From contig JARLHV010000171.1 in NCBI GenBank assembly GCA_031292055.1, positions 1-54,674 on the forward strand: a stretch of 54,674 nucleotides of DNA, written 5' to 3'. This DNA comes from Desulfosporosinus sp. (GTDB lineage: Bacteria > Bacillota > Desulfitobacteriia > Desulfitobacteriales > Desulfitobacteriaceae). Positions 1-8,629 of this stretch are shown here, one piece after another (the first letter of the stretch is position 1; each line of letters begins with the position of its first letter). The translations under genes were made by a program, and so were the position numbers. The notes under the pieces were generated by a model, which saw only the letters and a list, made by a program, of their open reading frames with translations, had not been told where the DNA came from and made no database searches.

Positions 1-91
1 TGGCTTCCTTTTTTGTAATCTACCATAGCAGCTGTCACCCCTTTAATATAGTTTAACAGACTGCTACTACTTGCTCCACGCTAGAAGCTGT

Positions 92-108
92 CCCGACTGG
101 AAGTCGGG
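92..108. repeat. Hairpin with ACT-GGA-AGT tip
   Basis: A perfect 7-bp stem (CCCGACT / AGTCGGG) closes on a GGA loop. The tip matches the hairpins in the array at 54544-54674, so this looks like a single member of that family. The rest of the first 309 bases holds no convincing gene. It contains an imperfect GACCCTA/TAGGGGTC hairpin near 162-179 and the leader of the DeoR gene. Confidence 0.6.
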
Positions 109-309
109 GGTATTAAACCAGGCGCATTGAAAATAAATAAACCCCAGCAAAGTTATTTTGACCCTATGATAGGGGTCCGGCTTTAGATCGGGAAAGATCA
201 TGGTTGAGAGTTGCAACAGTACAAAGCAGCATAAAGGAGCAATATATACTTAACAAAACTGCAAGAAAGTGATATTATACTCATGGACAATACCGAAGGA
301 GTTAGAAGT

Positions 310-1080
310 ATGTTTGCTGAAGAACGGCGCGAGCAAATCCTTTGCGAGGTAAAATCCTTAGGAAGGGTATTAGCAAAAGAACTTGCGGAAGAATTTCAGG
401 TTTCCATTGATACCATTCGTAGAGACCTTACAACTATGGAAGAGGACGGTCTTCTCAAAAGAACACATGGAGGCGCCGTGCCTTTATCAAAGGTCCGAAG
501 GGTTCCAATCGGTGATCGAATTAGGTACAGCGAGGGAACGGAACATCAAAATGCGGTGGCTAAGCTTGCTGCATCATTCATTGAGCAGGGTGATACTTTA
601 TTTATAGGTGGGGCAAGTATTCACTATGTTTTATTGAAATATCTGCCAGACGATCGGGACTATACTATAATTACAAATTCACTCATTATTGCAGAAAAAC
701 TTAAAAATTACAGTAATATTGAAACGTACATTGTATGTGGAAAAGTTAAAAGTGAGGAAGGGATCGTTGATCCTTTGGCGACTGAATTTATAAGAACGCT
801 ACGAATAGACACGGCTTTTTTGACTGGTGGAGGAATTTCTGCCAAACATGGACTGAGTAGCTCAACTCCGGAAGGAGCTATCTTTCAAAGGGCCGTAGCA
901 GAAGTCTCTCATCGAAAAATATGCCTTGCAAATTTTGACAAAGTAGGGTCTGAATTTTTTGCTAAGACGATTGAGTTGGAGACGTTGGATGTTCTTATAA
1001 CGGATTGGGAAGCACCGGATGAAGAAATTAAGAAAATACAACAGCTGGGTGTCAAAGTTTTAATAGCCAAAGAAAATTAA
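310..1080 (+). CDS. DeoR/GlpR-family transcriptional regulator
   Basis: Predicted sugar-phosphate-responsive repressor of 256 aa, the usual length for the family. The N-terminus is a DeoR helix-turn-helix (RREQIL, then VSIDTIRRDL and the HGGAV turn). The remaining about 190 residues form the DeoRC sensor domain (IGGAS, TGGGIS, SSSTPEG). The frame is open from an ATG at 283, but the ATG at 310 has AAGGAG at 296-301 with 8-nt spacing and starts at the family's usual MFAEERR, so 310 is preferred. Two sugar aminotransferase genes follow on the same strand after 23 bp, so it may control them. The effector cannot be told from sequence. Confidence 0.9.
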   Translation: MFAEERREQILCEVKSLGRVLAKELAEEFQVSIDTIRRDLTTMEEDGLLKRTHGGAVPLSKVRRVPIGDRIRYSEGTEHQNAVAKLAASFIEQGDTLFIGGASIHYVLLKYLPDDRDYTIITNSLIIAEKLKNYSNIETYIVCGKVKSEEGIVDPLATEFIRTLRIDTAFLTGGGISAKHGLSSSTPEGAIFQRAVAEVSHRKICLANFDKVGSEFFAKTIELETLDVLITDWEAPDEEIKKIQQLGVKVLIAKEN

Positions 1081-1103
1081 ATGAAAAGAAGGTTAGACGA
1101 ATT

Positions 1104-2225
1104 ATGAAAGTGAGTTTTTATACGTCGCAAAGGGAATTCTCAGAGAAAAAGGACGAATTTAATCGTGCGATTCAGGATGTCCTGGAGCGGGGGAATTTTA
1201 TACTTGGCGAACAAGTCGGTCAACTCGAGAACGCAATCCAAGAGTATACCCATGCGAAATTTGCTATTGGGGTAGCCTCAGGAACGGACGCGCTGACCAT
1301 AGCGTCAGATATTCTTGGTTTTAAGGATGGAAGGGAGGTAATAACTTCTCCATTTACGTTTCTTGCCTCTACCTCTTGCATCACAAAGCATAAAGGTCGT
1401 CCGGTTTTTGTGGATATCGATGAAGAAACATTTGCAATTGATGTCAACAAGATTGAAGAAAATGTAAATGCAAATACGATAGGGATACTTCCTATACACT
1501 TGTTTGATCAGATGGTTGACATGGATAGAATAATGGATATCGCAGGTAACCATCAACTAAAGGTGCTTGAAGACGCGGCTGAAGCCTTTGGTATGAGATG
1601 GAAGGGAAATGGCAGACACTATAAACATTCTGGATCGATCGGTGACTTGGGAGTGTTTTCTTTTTTTCCAACCAAAACCCTTGGGGGTTATGGTGACGGT
1701 GGAATGATTATTACTAATGATGAAAAACTTGCTCAAAAAGTAAAATATTATCGGGTACATGGTGCTTCAAAAAAATACCATTATGAGTATGTCGGTTATA
1801 ATTCGCGCTTGGATACACTCCAGGCGGCGATATTATTGGTTAAATTGAAGTATATTGATGGCGCAATAAGCAAGAGAGGAGAGATTGCGAAGCAATATAT
1901 TGAAAGATTAAGTGATTGTAAAAATATAAGGCTCCCTAAAGTTAAAGGAGAGCAGCAGCAAGTTTACTATGTGTTTAACCTATTGGCAGAAAATAGGGAT
2001 AAATTGGCAGAACACTTAGCTAAGAATGAAATAGGGTATAGTATTTATTATCCTCGTCCGCTTCACTTACAGATGTGTTTTCGAGATCTAGGGTATAAAA
2101 AAGGAGATTTTCCTATTGCGGAGAGGGTAGCAAATAAGATCATTGCGCTTCCAATCTATCCTGAAATGACGATGGAGGAAGTGGAGTTTGTATGCGAAAC
2201 GATTAAATCTTTTTATAAAAACTGA
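1104..2225 (+). CDS. DegT/DnrJ/EryC1/StrS-family PLP-dependent sugar aminotransferase
   Basis: Fold-type I, PLP-dependent aminotransferase of 373 aa that would aminate a keto sugar nucleotide. Visible landmarks are the N-terminal GNFILGEQVGQLE stretch, the cofactor-binding SGTDAL, the EDAAEAFG motif and the Schiff-base lysine K191 in FFPTKTLGGYGDGG. The motif set resembles WbpE/FdtB-type enzymes that make amino sugars for surface polysaccharide; the exact sugar is not inferable. It sits between the DeoR regulator and a second DegT-family gene and probably shares a transcript with both. No NDP-sugar dehydratase or glycosyltransferase is adjacent, which is unusual for this family. Confidence 0.88.
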   Translation: MKVSFYTSQREFSEKKDEFNRAIQDVLERGNFILGEQVGQLENAIQEYTHAKFAIGVASGTDALTIASDILGFKDGREVITSPFTFLASTSCITKHKGRPVFVDIDEETFAIDVNKIEENVNANTIGILPIHLFDQMVDMDRIMDIAGNHQLKVLEDAAEAFGMRWKGNGRHYKHSGSIGDLGVFSFFPTKTLGGYGDGGMIITNDEKLAQKVKYYRVHGASKKYHYEYVGYNSRLDTLQAAILLVKLKYIDGAISKRGEIAKQYIERLSDCKNIRLPKVKGEQQQVYYVFNLLAENRDKLAEHLAKNEIGYSIYYPRPLHLQMCFRDLGYKKGDFPIAERVANKIIALPIYPEMTMEEVEFVCETIKSFYKN

Positions 2226-2276
2226 ACTATGAGTCCTATAGTTGGTTTTCGTATCTTTGCAAAAGAAAGGAACTTG

Positions 2277-3452
2277 ATGATGGTTATTAAAAAAATACCC
2301 TTTTCGCCACCGGATATAACTGAAGAAGAAATTGATGCAGTTTCAGAAGTATTAAGGTCCGGATGGATTACAACGGGTCCAAATTCTGCTCGATTTGAGC
2401 AAGAGCTTGCCAATTACTGTGGTACTCAGCAAGCGGTTACCTTAAATAGTGCAACGGCAGGTTTAGAGCTCATTTTAAAGGTTTTGGGGATAGGCAAGAA
2501 TGATGAAGTAATAACGACGCCTTACACCTATGCTGCTACCTCCAATGTACTTGTCCATAGAGGAATAATGCCAACGTTTGTGGATGTTAAGAAAGATAGC
2601 TTTTCAATCGATGAACAAAAGATTTATGAGGCAATCACGCCGAAAACTAAAGCAATTATGACGGTTGACATTGCGGGAGTGCCGGTTAACTATGATTTGA
2701 TAAGAAACGTTGTGAAGGCGAAAAATCGTGAGGATATTACTCTGATTTCTGACTCCGCACACTCTTTTGGAGCGATGTATAAGGGACAGAAGGTTGGCGG
2801 GCAAATGGATTTCCATGTTTTTTCGTTTCATGCCATAAAGAACCTGACAACGGCAGAAGGTGGAGCAATTACTTATAACAACAACAGTTTTCATGGCAAA
2901 GAAGACTTATATAAGGAATTTAAATATACTTCGTTACATGGCCAAAATAAGGATGCCTTCGCCAAGATGGAAGCGGGAGCTTGGAAATATGATATCTTAA
3001 CTGATGGCTACAAAAGTAATATGACTGACATTATGGCAGCAATAGGACGTGTTCAACTTCGACGGTATGAAGAAATGTTGAGAAAAAGAGCGGAACTCCA
3101 TAAAATTTATAGTAATATACTTGGTACGAAAGAATGGGCGATACTTCCCTTTGACAAAAATGATGAAGCAGAAACGTGCTATCACTTATATACCTTAAGA
3201 CTGAAGGATTTCAGTGAAGAACAGAGGGATCGTGTGATACAAAGGATGGGCGAAAAAGATATTGCCACAAATGTGCACTTCATGCCGCTGCCAATGTTTA
3301 CGCTTTATAGGAACCTCGGTTATAGACTTGAAGATTATCCAAATTCGCATGCCCAGTATGCGAATGAAATTTCATTACCGCTTTATTCGAAGCTGTCCGT
3401 TGATGATGCGGAATATGTGGCAAGAGAGCTTATCGAGTGTATCCAAAGATAA
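2277..3452 (+). CDS. DegT/DnrJ/EryC1/StrS-family aminotransferase (second copy)
   Basis: A second PLP-dependent sugar aminotransferase of about 391 aa, clearly different from its upstream neighbour and closer to the ArnB/WecE/PseC type. It has the typical N-terminal LRSGWITTGPNSARFEQ, ATAGLELIL near the phosphate site, SDSAHSFGA, and the catalytic lysine K188 in FSFHAIKNLTTAEGG. An upstream ATG at 2229 is in frame, but AGAAAGG at 2264-2270 lies 6 nt before the ATG at 2277, so 2277 (or 2280) is preferred. A strong terminator follows, so the deoR-degT-degT unit probably ends here. Substrate unknown. Confidence 0.88.
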   Translation: MMVIKKIPFSPPDITEEEIDAVSEVLRSGWITTGPNSARFEQELANYCGTQQAVTLNSATAGLELILKVLGIGKNDEVITTPYTYAATSNVLVHRGIMPTFVDVKKDSFSIDEQKIYEAITPKTKAIMTVDIAGVPVNYDLIRNVVKAKNREDITLISDSAHSFGAMYKGQKVGGQMDFHVFSFHAIKNLTTAEGGAITYNNNSFHGKEDLYKEFKYTSLHGQNKDAFAKMEAGAWKYDILTDGYKSNMTDIMAAIGRVQLRRYEEMLRKRAELHKIYSNILGTKEWAILPFDKNDEAETCYHLYTLRLKDFSEEQRDRVIQRMGEKDIATNVHFMPLPMFTLYRNLGYRLEDYPNSHAQYANEISLPLYSKLSVDDAEYVARELIECIQR

Positions 3453-3493
3453 CAATTCCTAAGGGTAAAATTAGAATATCAGAGCTGAAGTAT

Positions 3494-3535
3494 AACTTTA
3501 CATCCCATATCACAACAGGGGTGTAAAGTTTTTTT
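3494..3535 (+). terminator. Rho-independent terminator after the aminotransferase operon
   Basis: A 13-bp stem (3494-3506 with 3518-3530, one G-T pair) and an 11-nt loop are followed directly by a T-run. It closes the deoR-degT-degT unit. Confidence 0.9.
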
Positions 3536-3591
3536 ATAAAACTTTTTCTCAATAATTATTTGTTGTGTGTAAATCCCACTAAACCTGCCAG

Positions 3592-3620
3592 TTCACAGGG
3601 TGGTATGAAAATTCTATTAT
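3592..3620 (+). promoter_or_regulatory. Candidate sigma-A promoter for the PEP-utilising enzyme
   Basis: TTCACA at 3592-3597 and TATTAT at 3615-3620 are separated by 17 bp and lie 36 bp upstream of the chosen start codon. The actinobacterial rifamycin-associated element was not seen. Confidence 0.55.
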
Positions 3621-3656
3621 AATAAGAAAATGAAGATGAAAGAGGTGGGAATTTAC

Positions 3657-6332
3657 ATGGAGACATATGTACTGTACTTTAATGAAATTGACAAATCATC
3701 TCTGCCTAATGTTGGAGGGAAAGGCGCTAACCTTGGTGAGATGACAAAGGCAGGTTTTCATGTTCCTGATGGTTTTTGCGTTACAACCTGGGCTTATCGA
3801 ACTTTTATTAATACAAGTAACGACATGAATAAATTATTCGATTTGCTTGAACGGGTAAGTCATAATAATTTGGAACAAATCAAGATATTGGGTCAGCAAA
3901 TCCGTAAGCAGATAGAAGACATCATCATGCCTGACGATATAAAATCGAGCATTTTAGAAGCGTGGAGAGTAACAGGAGAAGAAAAAGCTTATGCGGTACG
4001 ATCCAGTGCAACGGCTGAGGATCTTCCGACTGCTTCATTTGCGGGGCAACAAGATACTTTCTTGAATGTGCGTGGGCAGGATCAGCTTCTTAAAACAGTA
4101 CAAAATTGCTGGGCTTCATTATTCACGGACAGGGCTATTTTATATCGGGCCAAAAACGGATTTAACCATCGGTGTGTTTTTCTCTCAGTCGTAGTTCAGC
4201 AGATGGTCTTTCCAGAAGTATCCGGTATCATGTTTACGGCTGACCCTGTTACAGGTCGTAGGAAAACAGTGTCCATCGACGCAAGTTTTGGCCTAGGTGA
4301 AGCTCTGGTATCTGGGTTAGTTACAGCCGATTTATATCAAGTTCGTTCTGGGGAAATCCTCAAAAAACAGATCTCAAAGAAAAAAATAGCGATATATTCT
4401 GTTCCTGAAGGTGGAACACTCACCAAAGATCTCCCTCCTGAAGAACAAGAATTACAAGCACTGCCGAATGATAGGATTATTCAATTGGCAAAGCTGGGAC
4501 AGAAAATCGAAGCCTACTACGGTTCAGAACAAGACATTGAATGGGGTTTAGTCGATGCGGAATTTTATATTCTTCAAAGTCGCCCGATAACATCCTTATA
4601 TCCATTGCCAAATGTTTCAGACGATAAATTGCACGTGTTTCTTTCCCTTGGTCATCAGCAAATGATGACGGATGCGATGAAACCTTTAGCCATATCGCTT
4701 TTTCAAAACCTGCTCAAGTTTTTAAATAAAAAGTCAGCGCCCTCAAAAAATAACATAATACTCGAAGTAGGTGGAAGGGTGTATGCTGATCTTACAGGAC
4801 CTCTTTCCTTAAAATCTGTTCAGAAGAAGTTCCTGCGAGTAATTAATAGTATGGATGAACTAATGGCCTCAGCAATTTCTCAAGTAATTGAACGTGTGGA
4901 ATTTCGTAATTCAACAACTTCTAAAATGGAATTTTTTAGGATTATAGGGAAAATAGGCCCGATAATTATTCCTATTGGTCTTAAAGTCATAAGCAACTTA
5001 CTTATTAAAGACCCAAGCAAAGCTAAAACTCAAGTTGAGTTGATCATGGAAAGAATTGTAACGGAAAATGAGGAAACTATTTTTGGGGCTTTAGGAACGG
5101 ACAAGCTGCGTCGGATCCAGAATAGTATGGAAACTATGATACCTAATGTGCTAGCAAAAATTGTTGTTTTTTTGATCACAGGAGTTTTAGCAGCCAATTC
5201 CCTTGAAAATAGACTAAAAAAGCGGATGGGAGATAAGCGAACTGCTTATTTATTAAGCCAATTGAATAAATCTTTACCAGGTAATATCACAACCGAACTC
5301 GGTCTAAAGTTGGGGGATCTTGCTGATACTATTAGAAAATCTCCTGAAGTAATCGATTATCTAATAAAAGCTGATCAAAAAACTTTTTATGAGGAACTTC
5401 TTAAGGTCCGCGGTGGAGTAGAATTTACGCGGGAGTTAGAAGTATTCCTAAAACAATATGGTATGCGTTGCTCTGGGGAAATTGATATTACAAAACCGAG
5501 ATGGAATGAAGATCCTACACAGCTTGTATCCTCTATTATTAGCAATATCCACACTTCGGCTGCTGGAGAACGCAGGGAACACTTCAAACAAGGTGAAGCT
5601 GAGGCAGAACATGCGGCAAAAGAGATTCTCTCGCAGTTTGGTTTGATTGAAGGGAGAAGAATTTCTCGGTTAATTAAGCTATACCGGAATCTTATGGGAA
5701 TGCGCGAGCATCACAAATTTATCTTGGTCAAACTTTTGGATATATATAAACGTGCTATTTTAGAAGAGGCGCATAGATTTACTAAAAAGGGAATTCTATC
5801 TCAGGAACATGATGTATTTTACTTTACGCTGGAAGAACTAATTACGTTGGAAGAGAACCGTTCTCATAATATTATAGAATTTATTAAAGCAAGAAAAAAA
5901 CAATTTGAACGTAATCAAAAGCTAACCCCTCCCCGAGTCATGACCAGTGAAGGAGAAATCATAACAGGTAAACTGCGTGATATTCAAGCACCTAATGGTG
6001 CGCTCGTAGGAACACCAGTTTCGGCAGGAACCGTAGAAGGAATTGCCAGGGTAGTGCTCAGGCTTGAGGAGGCTAAACTTAATCCCGGCGAAATTCTGGT
6101 TGCACCCTATACGGATCCAGGCTGGACACCTCTGTTTAACTCAGCCATAGGACTGATTACTGAAATTGGAGGAATGATGACGCACGGTTCGGTGATCGCT
6201 CGTGAATATGGTATCCCAGCTGTTGTGGGCATTGATAAGGCAACTGAGATTATTAAGGATGGATCTTATATTCGAGTTAATGGCACCGAAGGGTATGTGG
6301 AATTGCTAGGTGATATAGTTAGGAGACCATGA
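3657..6332 (+). CDS. Rifampicin phosphotransferase-like PEP-utilising enzyme
   Basis: A three-domain phosphotransferase of about 891 aa. The N-terminal third is an ATP-grasp pyruvate-phosphate-dikinase domain (GGKGANLGEM; VRSSATAEDLPTASFAGQ; SGIMFTADPVTG; ILQSRPIT). A long divergent middle segment opens with VFLSLGHQQMMTDAMKPL. The C-terminal swivelling domain carries the phospho-histidine H843 in GGMMTHGSVIAREYG. This order, and the GHQQMMTD stretch after the ATP-grasp domain, fit rifampicin phosphotransferase (Rph, about 870 aa) better than PEP synthase, which has a C-terminal PEP-binding barrel. AGAGGTGGG at 3640-3648 supports the ATG at 3657 over the upstream ATG at 3630. It is monocistronic, with its own promoter. 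A role in rifamycin inactivation is inferred from the family; another substrate is possible. Confidence 0.78.
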   Translation: METYVLYFNEIDKSSLPNVGGKGANLGEMTKAGFHVPDGFCVTTWAYRTFINTSNDMNKLFDLLERVSHNNLEQIKILGQQIRKQIEDIIMPDDIKSSILEAWRVTGEEKAYAVRSSATAEDLPTASFAGQQDTFLNVRGQDQLLKTVQNCWASLFTDRAILYRAKNGFNHRCVFLSVVVQQMVFPEVSGIMFTADPVTGRRKTVSIDASFGLGEALVSGLVTADLYQVRSGEILKKQISKKKIAIYSVPEGGTLTKDLPPEEQELQALPNDRIIQLAKLGQKIEAYYGSEQDIEWGLVDAEFYILQSRPITSLYPLPNVSDDKLHVFLSLGHQQMMTDAMKPLAISLFQNLLKFLNKKSAPSKNNIILEVGGRVYADLTGPLSLKSVQKKFLRVINSMDELMASAISQVIERVEFRNSTTSKMEFFRIIGKIGPIIIPIGLKVISNLLIKDPSKAKTQVELIMERIVTENEETIFGALGTDKLRRIQNSMETMIPNVLAKIVVFLITGVLAANSLENRLKKRMGDKRTAYLLSQLNKSLPGNITTELGLKLGDLADTIRKSPEVIDYLIKADQKTFYEELLKVRGGVEFTRELEVFLKQYGMRCSGEIDITKPRWNEDPTQLVSSIISNIHTSAAGERREHFKQGEAEAEHAAKEILSQFGLIEGRRISRLIKLYRNLMGMREHHKFILVKLLDIYKRAILEEAHRFTKKGILSQEHDVFYFTLEELITLEENRSHNIIEFIKARKKQFERNQKLTPPRVMTSEGEIITGKLRDIQAPNGALVGTPVSAGTVEGIARVVLRLEEAKLNPGEILVAPYTDPGWTPLFNSAIGLITEIGGMMTHGSVIAREYGIPAVVGIDKATEIIKDGSYIRVNGTEGYVELLGDIVRRP

Positions 6333-6455
6333 AGAAACGTTCCAGATACCCACCCACAATTAGTAATTTCAACAGAATAAAGCTGAGTTTCAAAGATGAC
6401 GATTAAAACTTTAAACTTGGATTATCTGGTGATTGGAAGAGTATTAGGGCGAAAG

Positions 6456-6484
6456 ACCCCCTGAAAAATATAAGCTCCATCGTA
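6456..6484 (+). promoter_or_regulatory. Candidate SigI-type autoregulated promoter
   Basis: ACCCCC at 6456-6461 and CGTA at 6481-6484, 25 bp before the sigI start codon, resemble the ACCCCC / CGWA boxes recalled for SigI-dependent promoters. The 19-bp spacing is on the long side. sigI operons are typically autoregulated, so the location fits. Assignment is by motif only. Confidence 0.4.
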
Positions 6485-6508
6485 TTGGGTGGTAAGAGGA
6501 GGGAAACC

Positions 6509-7225
6509 ATGCCGGAACGGGAAGAACAATTGACGTGGCAGTGTTTGAAAGAGGACTCGAAAGCCCGAGAGGATTTCTTGGCCGAATCTCAGACGTTTAT
6601 TCGTCATGTGGCTAACCAGGCGTGTTTTCGTTCCCTTGAATGGGGTCGAGATGAAGAATTATCGGAAGCGTTGATCGCCTTCAATGAAGCGATAGAAGTG
6701 TTTATTGTGGATAAAGGAGTGCCATTTTTAGCCTATGCACGAGTTTTGATTAAACGCCGGCTCATTGATTATCATCGCAAGCAACAACTGCGGCAGGCTA
6801 GTTCTCTCGACCAAGAGGACATCGGACGAGGAATCGAAATTCATCTTAGTTTAGATGAATTTCAGGAGCAAGAACAATGCTGCGAGCGGGCAGCAGAAAT
6901 TCAACAGTTCGCTAAAGCCTTAGCAACGTTTAAGCTTACTTTTCAGGACTTAGTTGCCGTTTCGCCAAAACATCGGGATTCCCGTGAGACACTGCTCCGT
7001 GCGGCTCGAGAATTAGCCTTTAACACTGAGCTATGGCCTCAGGTTGAACGAACTGGAAAAGTCCCCATGCAAGCTTTAGCTTTAAAAACTCAAATTCACC
7101 CAAAGGTCTTAGAACGGGGACGAAGGTATATCTTAGCGGTCGCTTTACTTATGGCTAACCAACATGACTATGTTTATTTACGGGAATATGTGCTCCCGCG
7201 GGAAGGGGGAGGGTGGGATGAGTAA
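6509..7225 (+). CDS. sigI: RNA polymerase sigma factor SigI
   Basis: A sigma-70-family factor of 238 aa of the SigI group. The region-2-like segment contains ARVLIKRRLIDYHRK, and the C-terminal part shows the SigI-type FKLTFQDLVAVSPKHRDSR. SigI factors govern heat, cell-wall or polysaccharide-sensing regulons through a membrane anti-sigma factor. An in-frame ATG exists at 6485, but GAGGAGGG at 6496-6503 sits 5 nt before the ATG at 6509. The 3' end overlaps the rsgI-like gene by 8 bp, so the two are translationally coupled. A candidate SigI promoter lies just upstream. Confidence 0.9.
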   Translation: MPEREEQLTWQCLKEDSKAREDFLAESQTFIRHVANQACFRSLEWGRDEELSEALIAFNEAIEVFIVDKGVPFLAYARVLIKRRLIDYHRKQQLRQASSLDQEDIGRGIEIHLSLDEFQEQEQCCERAAEIQQFAKALATFKLTFQDLVAVSPKHRDSRETLLRAARELAFNTELWPQVERTGKVPMQALALKTQIHPKVLERGRRYILAVALLMANQHDYVYLREYVLPREGGGWDE

Positions 7226-8414
7226 AATGAAAGCCGTGGTTCTAGAAAAGTTCGGATCACACTACACTGTCCTCGGAAAGAACGGCACCTTTCGCCAAGT
7301 TCATAGGCGACTTAATGCTGAGGTGGGCGAAGAAATTGAAATCCGAACTGGGATAGTGGATTTTAGTGGGTTACGCGCATGGGCTGGGGTTGCTGCACTA
7401 TTCCTTTTAGTTATAACGGCTCTCCTGGGGTGGAACCTATATCAAGCTCCAACTGCGGTAGCTTTACTCTCGGTCGATATTAATCCAAGTTTGCAATTTA
7501 CGATTGATGCACAAGGGCACCTATTGAAGTTCCAAACGCAAAATGAGGATGCTAAGAACATGCTGAAGCAGATTGATCTAACAGGGAAACCGATTGATGA
7601 GGTCTTAGGACAAATTGTCACCCGAGCTTATGATCAAAAATTTCTTAACTCCGAGCAACATTGGATAGTGGTGGGATATTCTCCGATGACAGATAAAACT
7701 TCAGACCAAATGCCTAAAGAACTTAACGAGAATCAAATTATCACATGGGTTACTGGGACAGTTGAGAAAGAAGGGTTTACCCCGCAGGTTGCGGTCTTCC
7801 CCCTGACTTCTCAGGAGAGTGCACTTGCGCAAAAAGGAGATTTGACACTAGGTGAATATGCACTTTGGCAGACTGCTCAAAAGGCAGGGGTTGTGACGCA
7901 ACCAGAGAAACTAAAAGATACTTCAGAACGAGTGCGGTTACTTGAAAACCCACAGGTTCAAGCGCAGATCCGTTCGAAGAAAACCGGACTCGAATCTGGT
8001 ATACCGCAATCCCCAGGGTCTGCCAAGCAGGATTCTGGATCGATAGATAAACCGAAGCAAGAGAGCACAAGAAAACCGATGCCTGATAAGTTGCCATCCT
8101 CTCCAGTCAAGGTCCCGCATAATCCTGCGATTGAAAAAGGCGAAGGGCAATCCAAGGATAAAAATAGCGAAAAAGATATTGGAGAAAATAACGGTCAAGC
8201 GGACGCTAAAGATTCGGATAAAGCCAAGAACAATGCAGCACATAAGGAGACTGATCTGGTAAAAGAGCATGATAACGTCAATTTTCCAATCTTACCACCG
8301 ATACCGACTCCAGAAAATTCGAAGCATGATGTATCCCATAGCTATAAAATCCCTGAGCGATTTGATGTAGAAGAGAAAAGTAACAAGAACGAGGGACAAC
8401 AACGGAAACACTGA
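7218..8414 (+). CDS. rsgI: RsgI-type membrane anti-sigma-I factor
   Basis: A 398-aa single-pass membrane protein. Residues 1-55 form the cytoplasmic RsgI N-domain (KAVVLEKFGSHYTVLGKNG) that sequesters SigI. One transmembrane helix spans about residues 58-78, followed by the conserved extracytoplasmic start ALLSVDINPSLQFTID and an alpha/beta domain to about residue 220. The last 150 residues are Lys/Ser/Pro-rich and look disordered. Unlike clostridial cellulosome RsgIs there is no carbohydrate-binding module at the C-terminus, so the sensed signal is unclear. The ATG at 7218 lies inside the sigI stop region and has GGGGGAGGG before it; an earlier in-frame ATG at 7164 lies within sigI and lacks such a site. 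Confidence 0.88.
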   Translation: MSKMKAVVLEKFGSHYTVLGKNGTFRQVHRRLNAEVGEEIEIRTGIVDFSGLRAWAGVAALFLLVITALLGWNLYQAPTAVALLSVDINPSLQFTIDAQGHLLKFQTQNEDAKNMLKQIDLTGKPIDEVLGQIVTRAYDQKFLNSEQHWIVVGYSPMTDKTSDQMPKELNENQIITWVTGTVEKEGFTPQVAVFPLTSQESALAQKGDLTLGEYALWQTAQKAGVVTQPEKLKDTSERVRLLENPQVQAQIRSKKTGLESGIPQSPGSAKQDSGSIDKPKQESTRKPMPDKLPSSPVKVPHNPAIEKGEGQSKDKNSEKDIGENNGQADAKDSDKAKNNAAHKETDLVKEHDNVNFPILPPIPTPENSKHDVSHSYKIPERFDVEEKSNKNEGQQRKH

Positions 8415-8481
8415 ATGATTGTTTTTTTAAAATCTCAAGAGTATTTGTAATTAATGTAATTAAGAAGAATATGGCCTAAAT

Positions 8482-8522
8482 AAAATGCAAGGAAATGGTA
8501 TAAGATTTCCTTGCATTTTTAT
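8482..8522. terminator. Strong hairpin terminator after sigI-rsgI
   Basis: A 15-bp stem (8482-8496 with 8505-8519) and an 8-nt loop have A-rich and T-rich flanks, so it could work in both directions. It separates the sigI operon from the surface-protein gene. Confidence 0.88.
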
Positions 8523-8629
8523 TTCCTAAATTTGATTCCCCCCCTTAAAACCTAAGTATCAGACGTATTCATTTTATGAGACGATAATTTTCCATTTATT
8601 AATGAAAATAAATCTAGGAGGGGCATAAT

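Noticed and set aside
7777..8270. Two overlapping minus-strand frames of 106 and 110 codons
   Set aside because: They are shadows of the low-complexity C-terminus of the RsgI-like gene, with no ribosome sites or family motifs.
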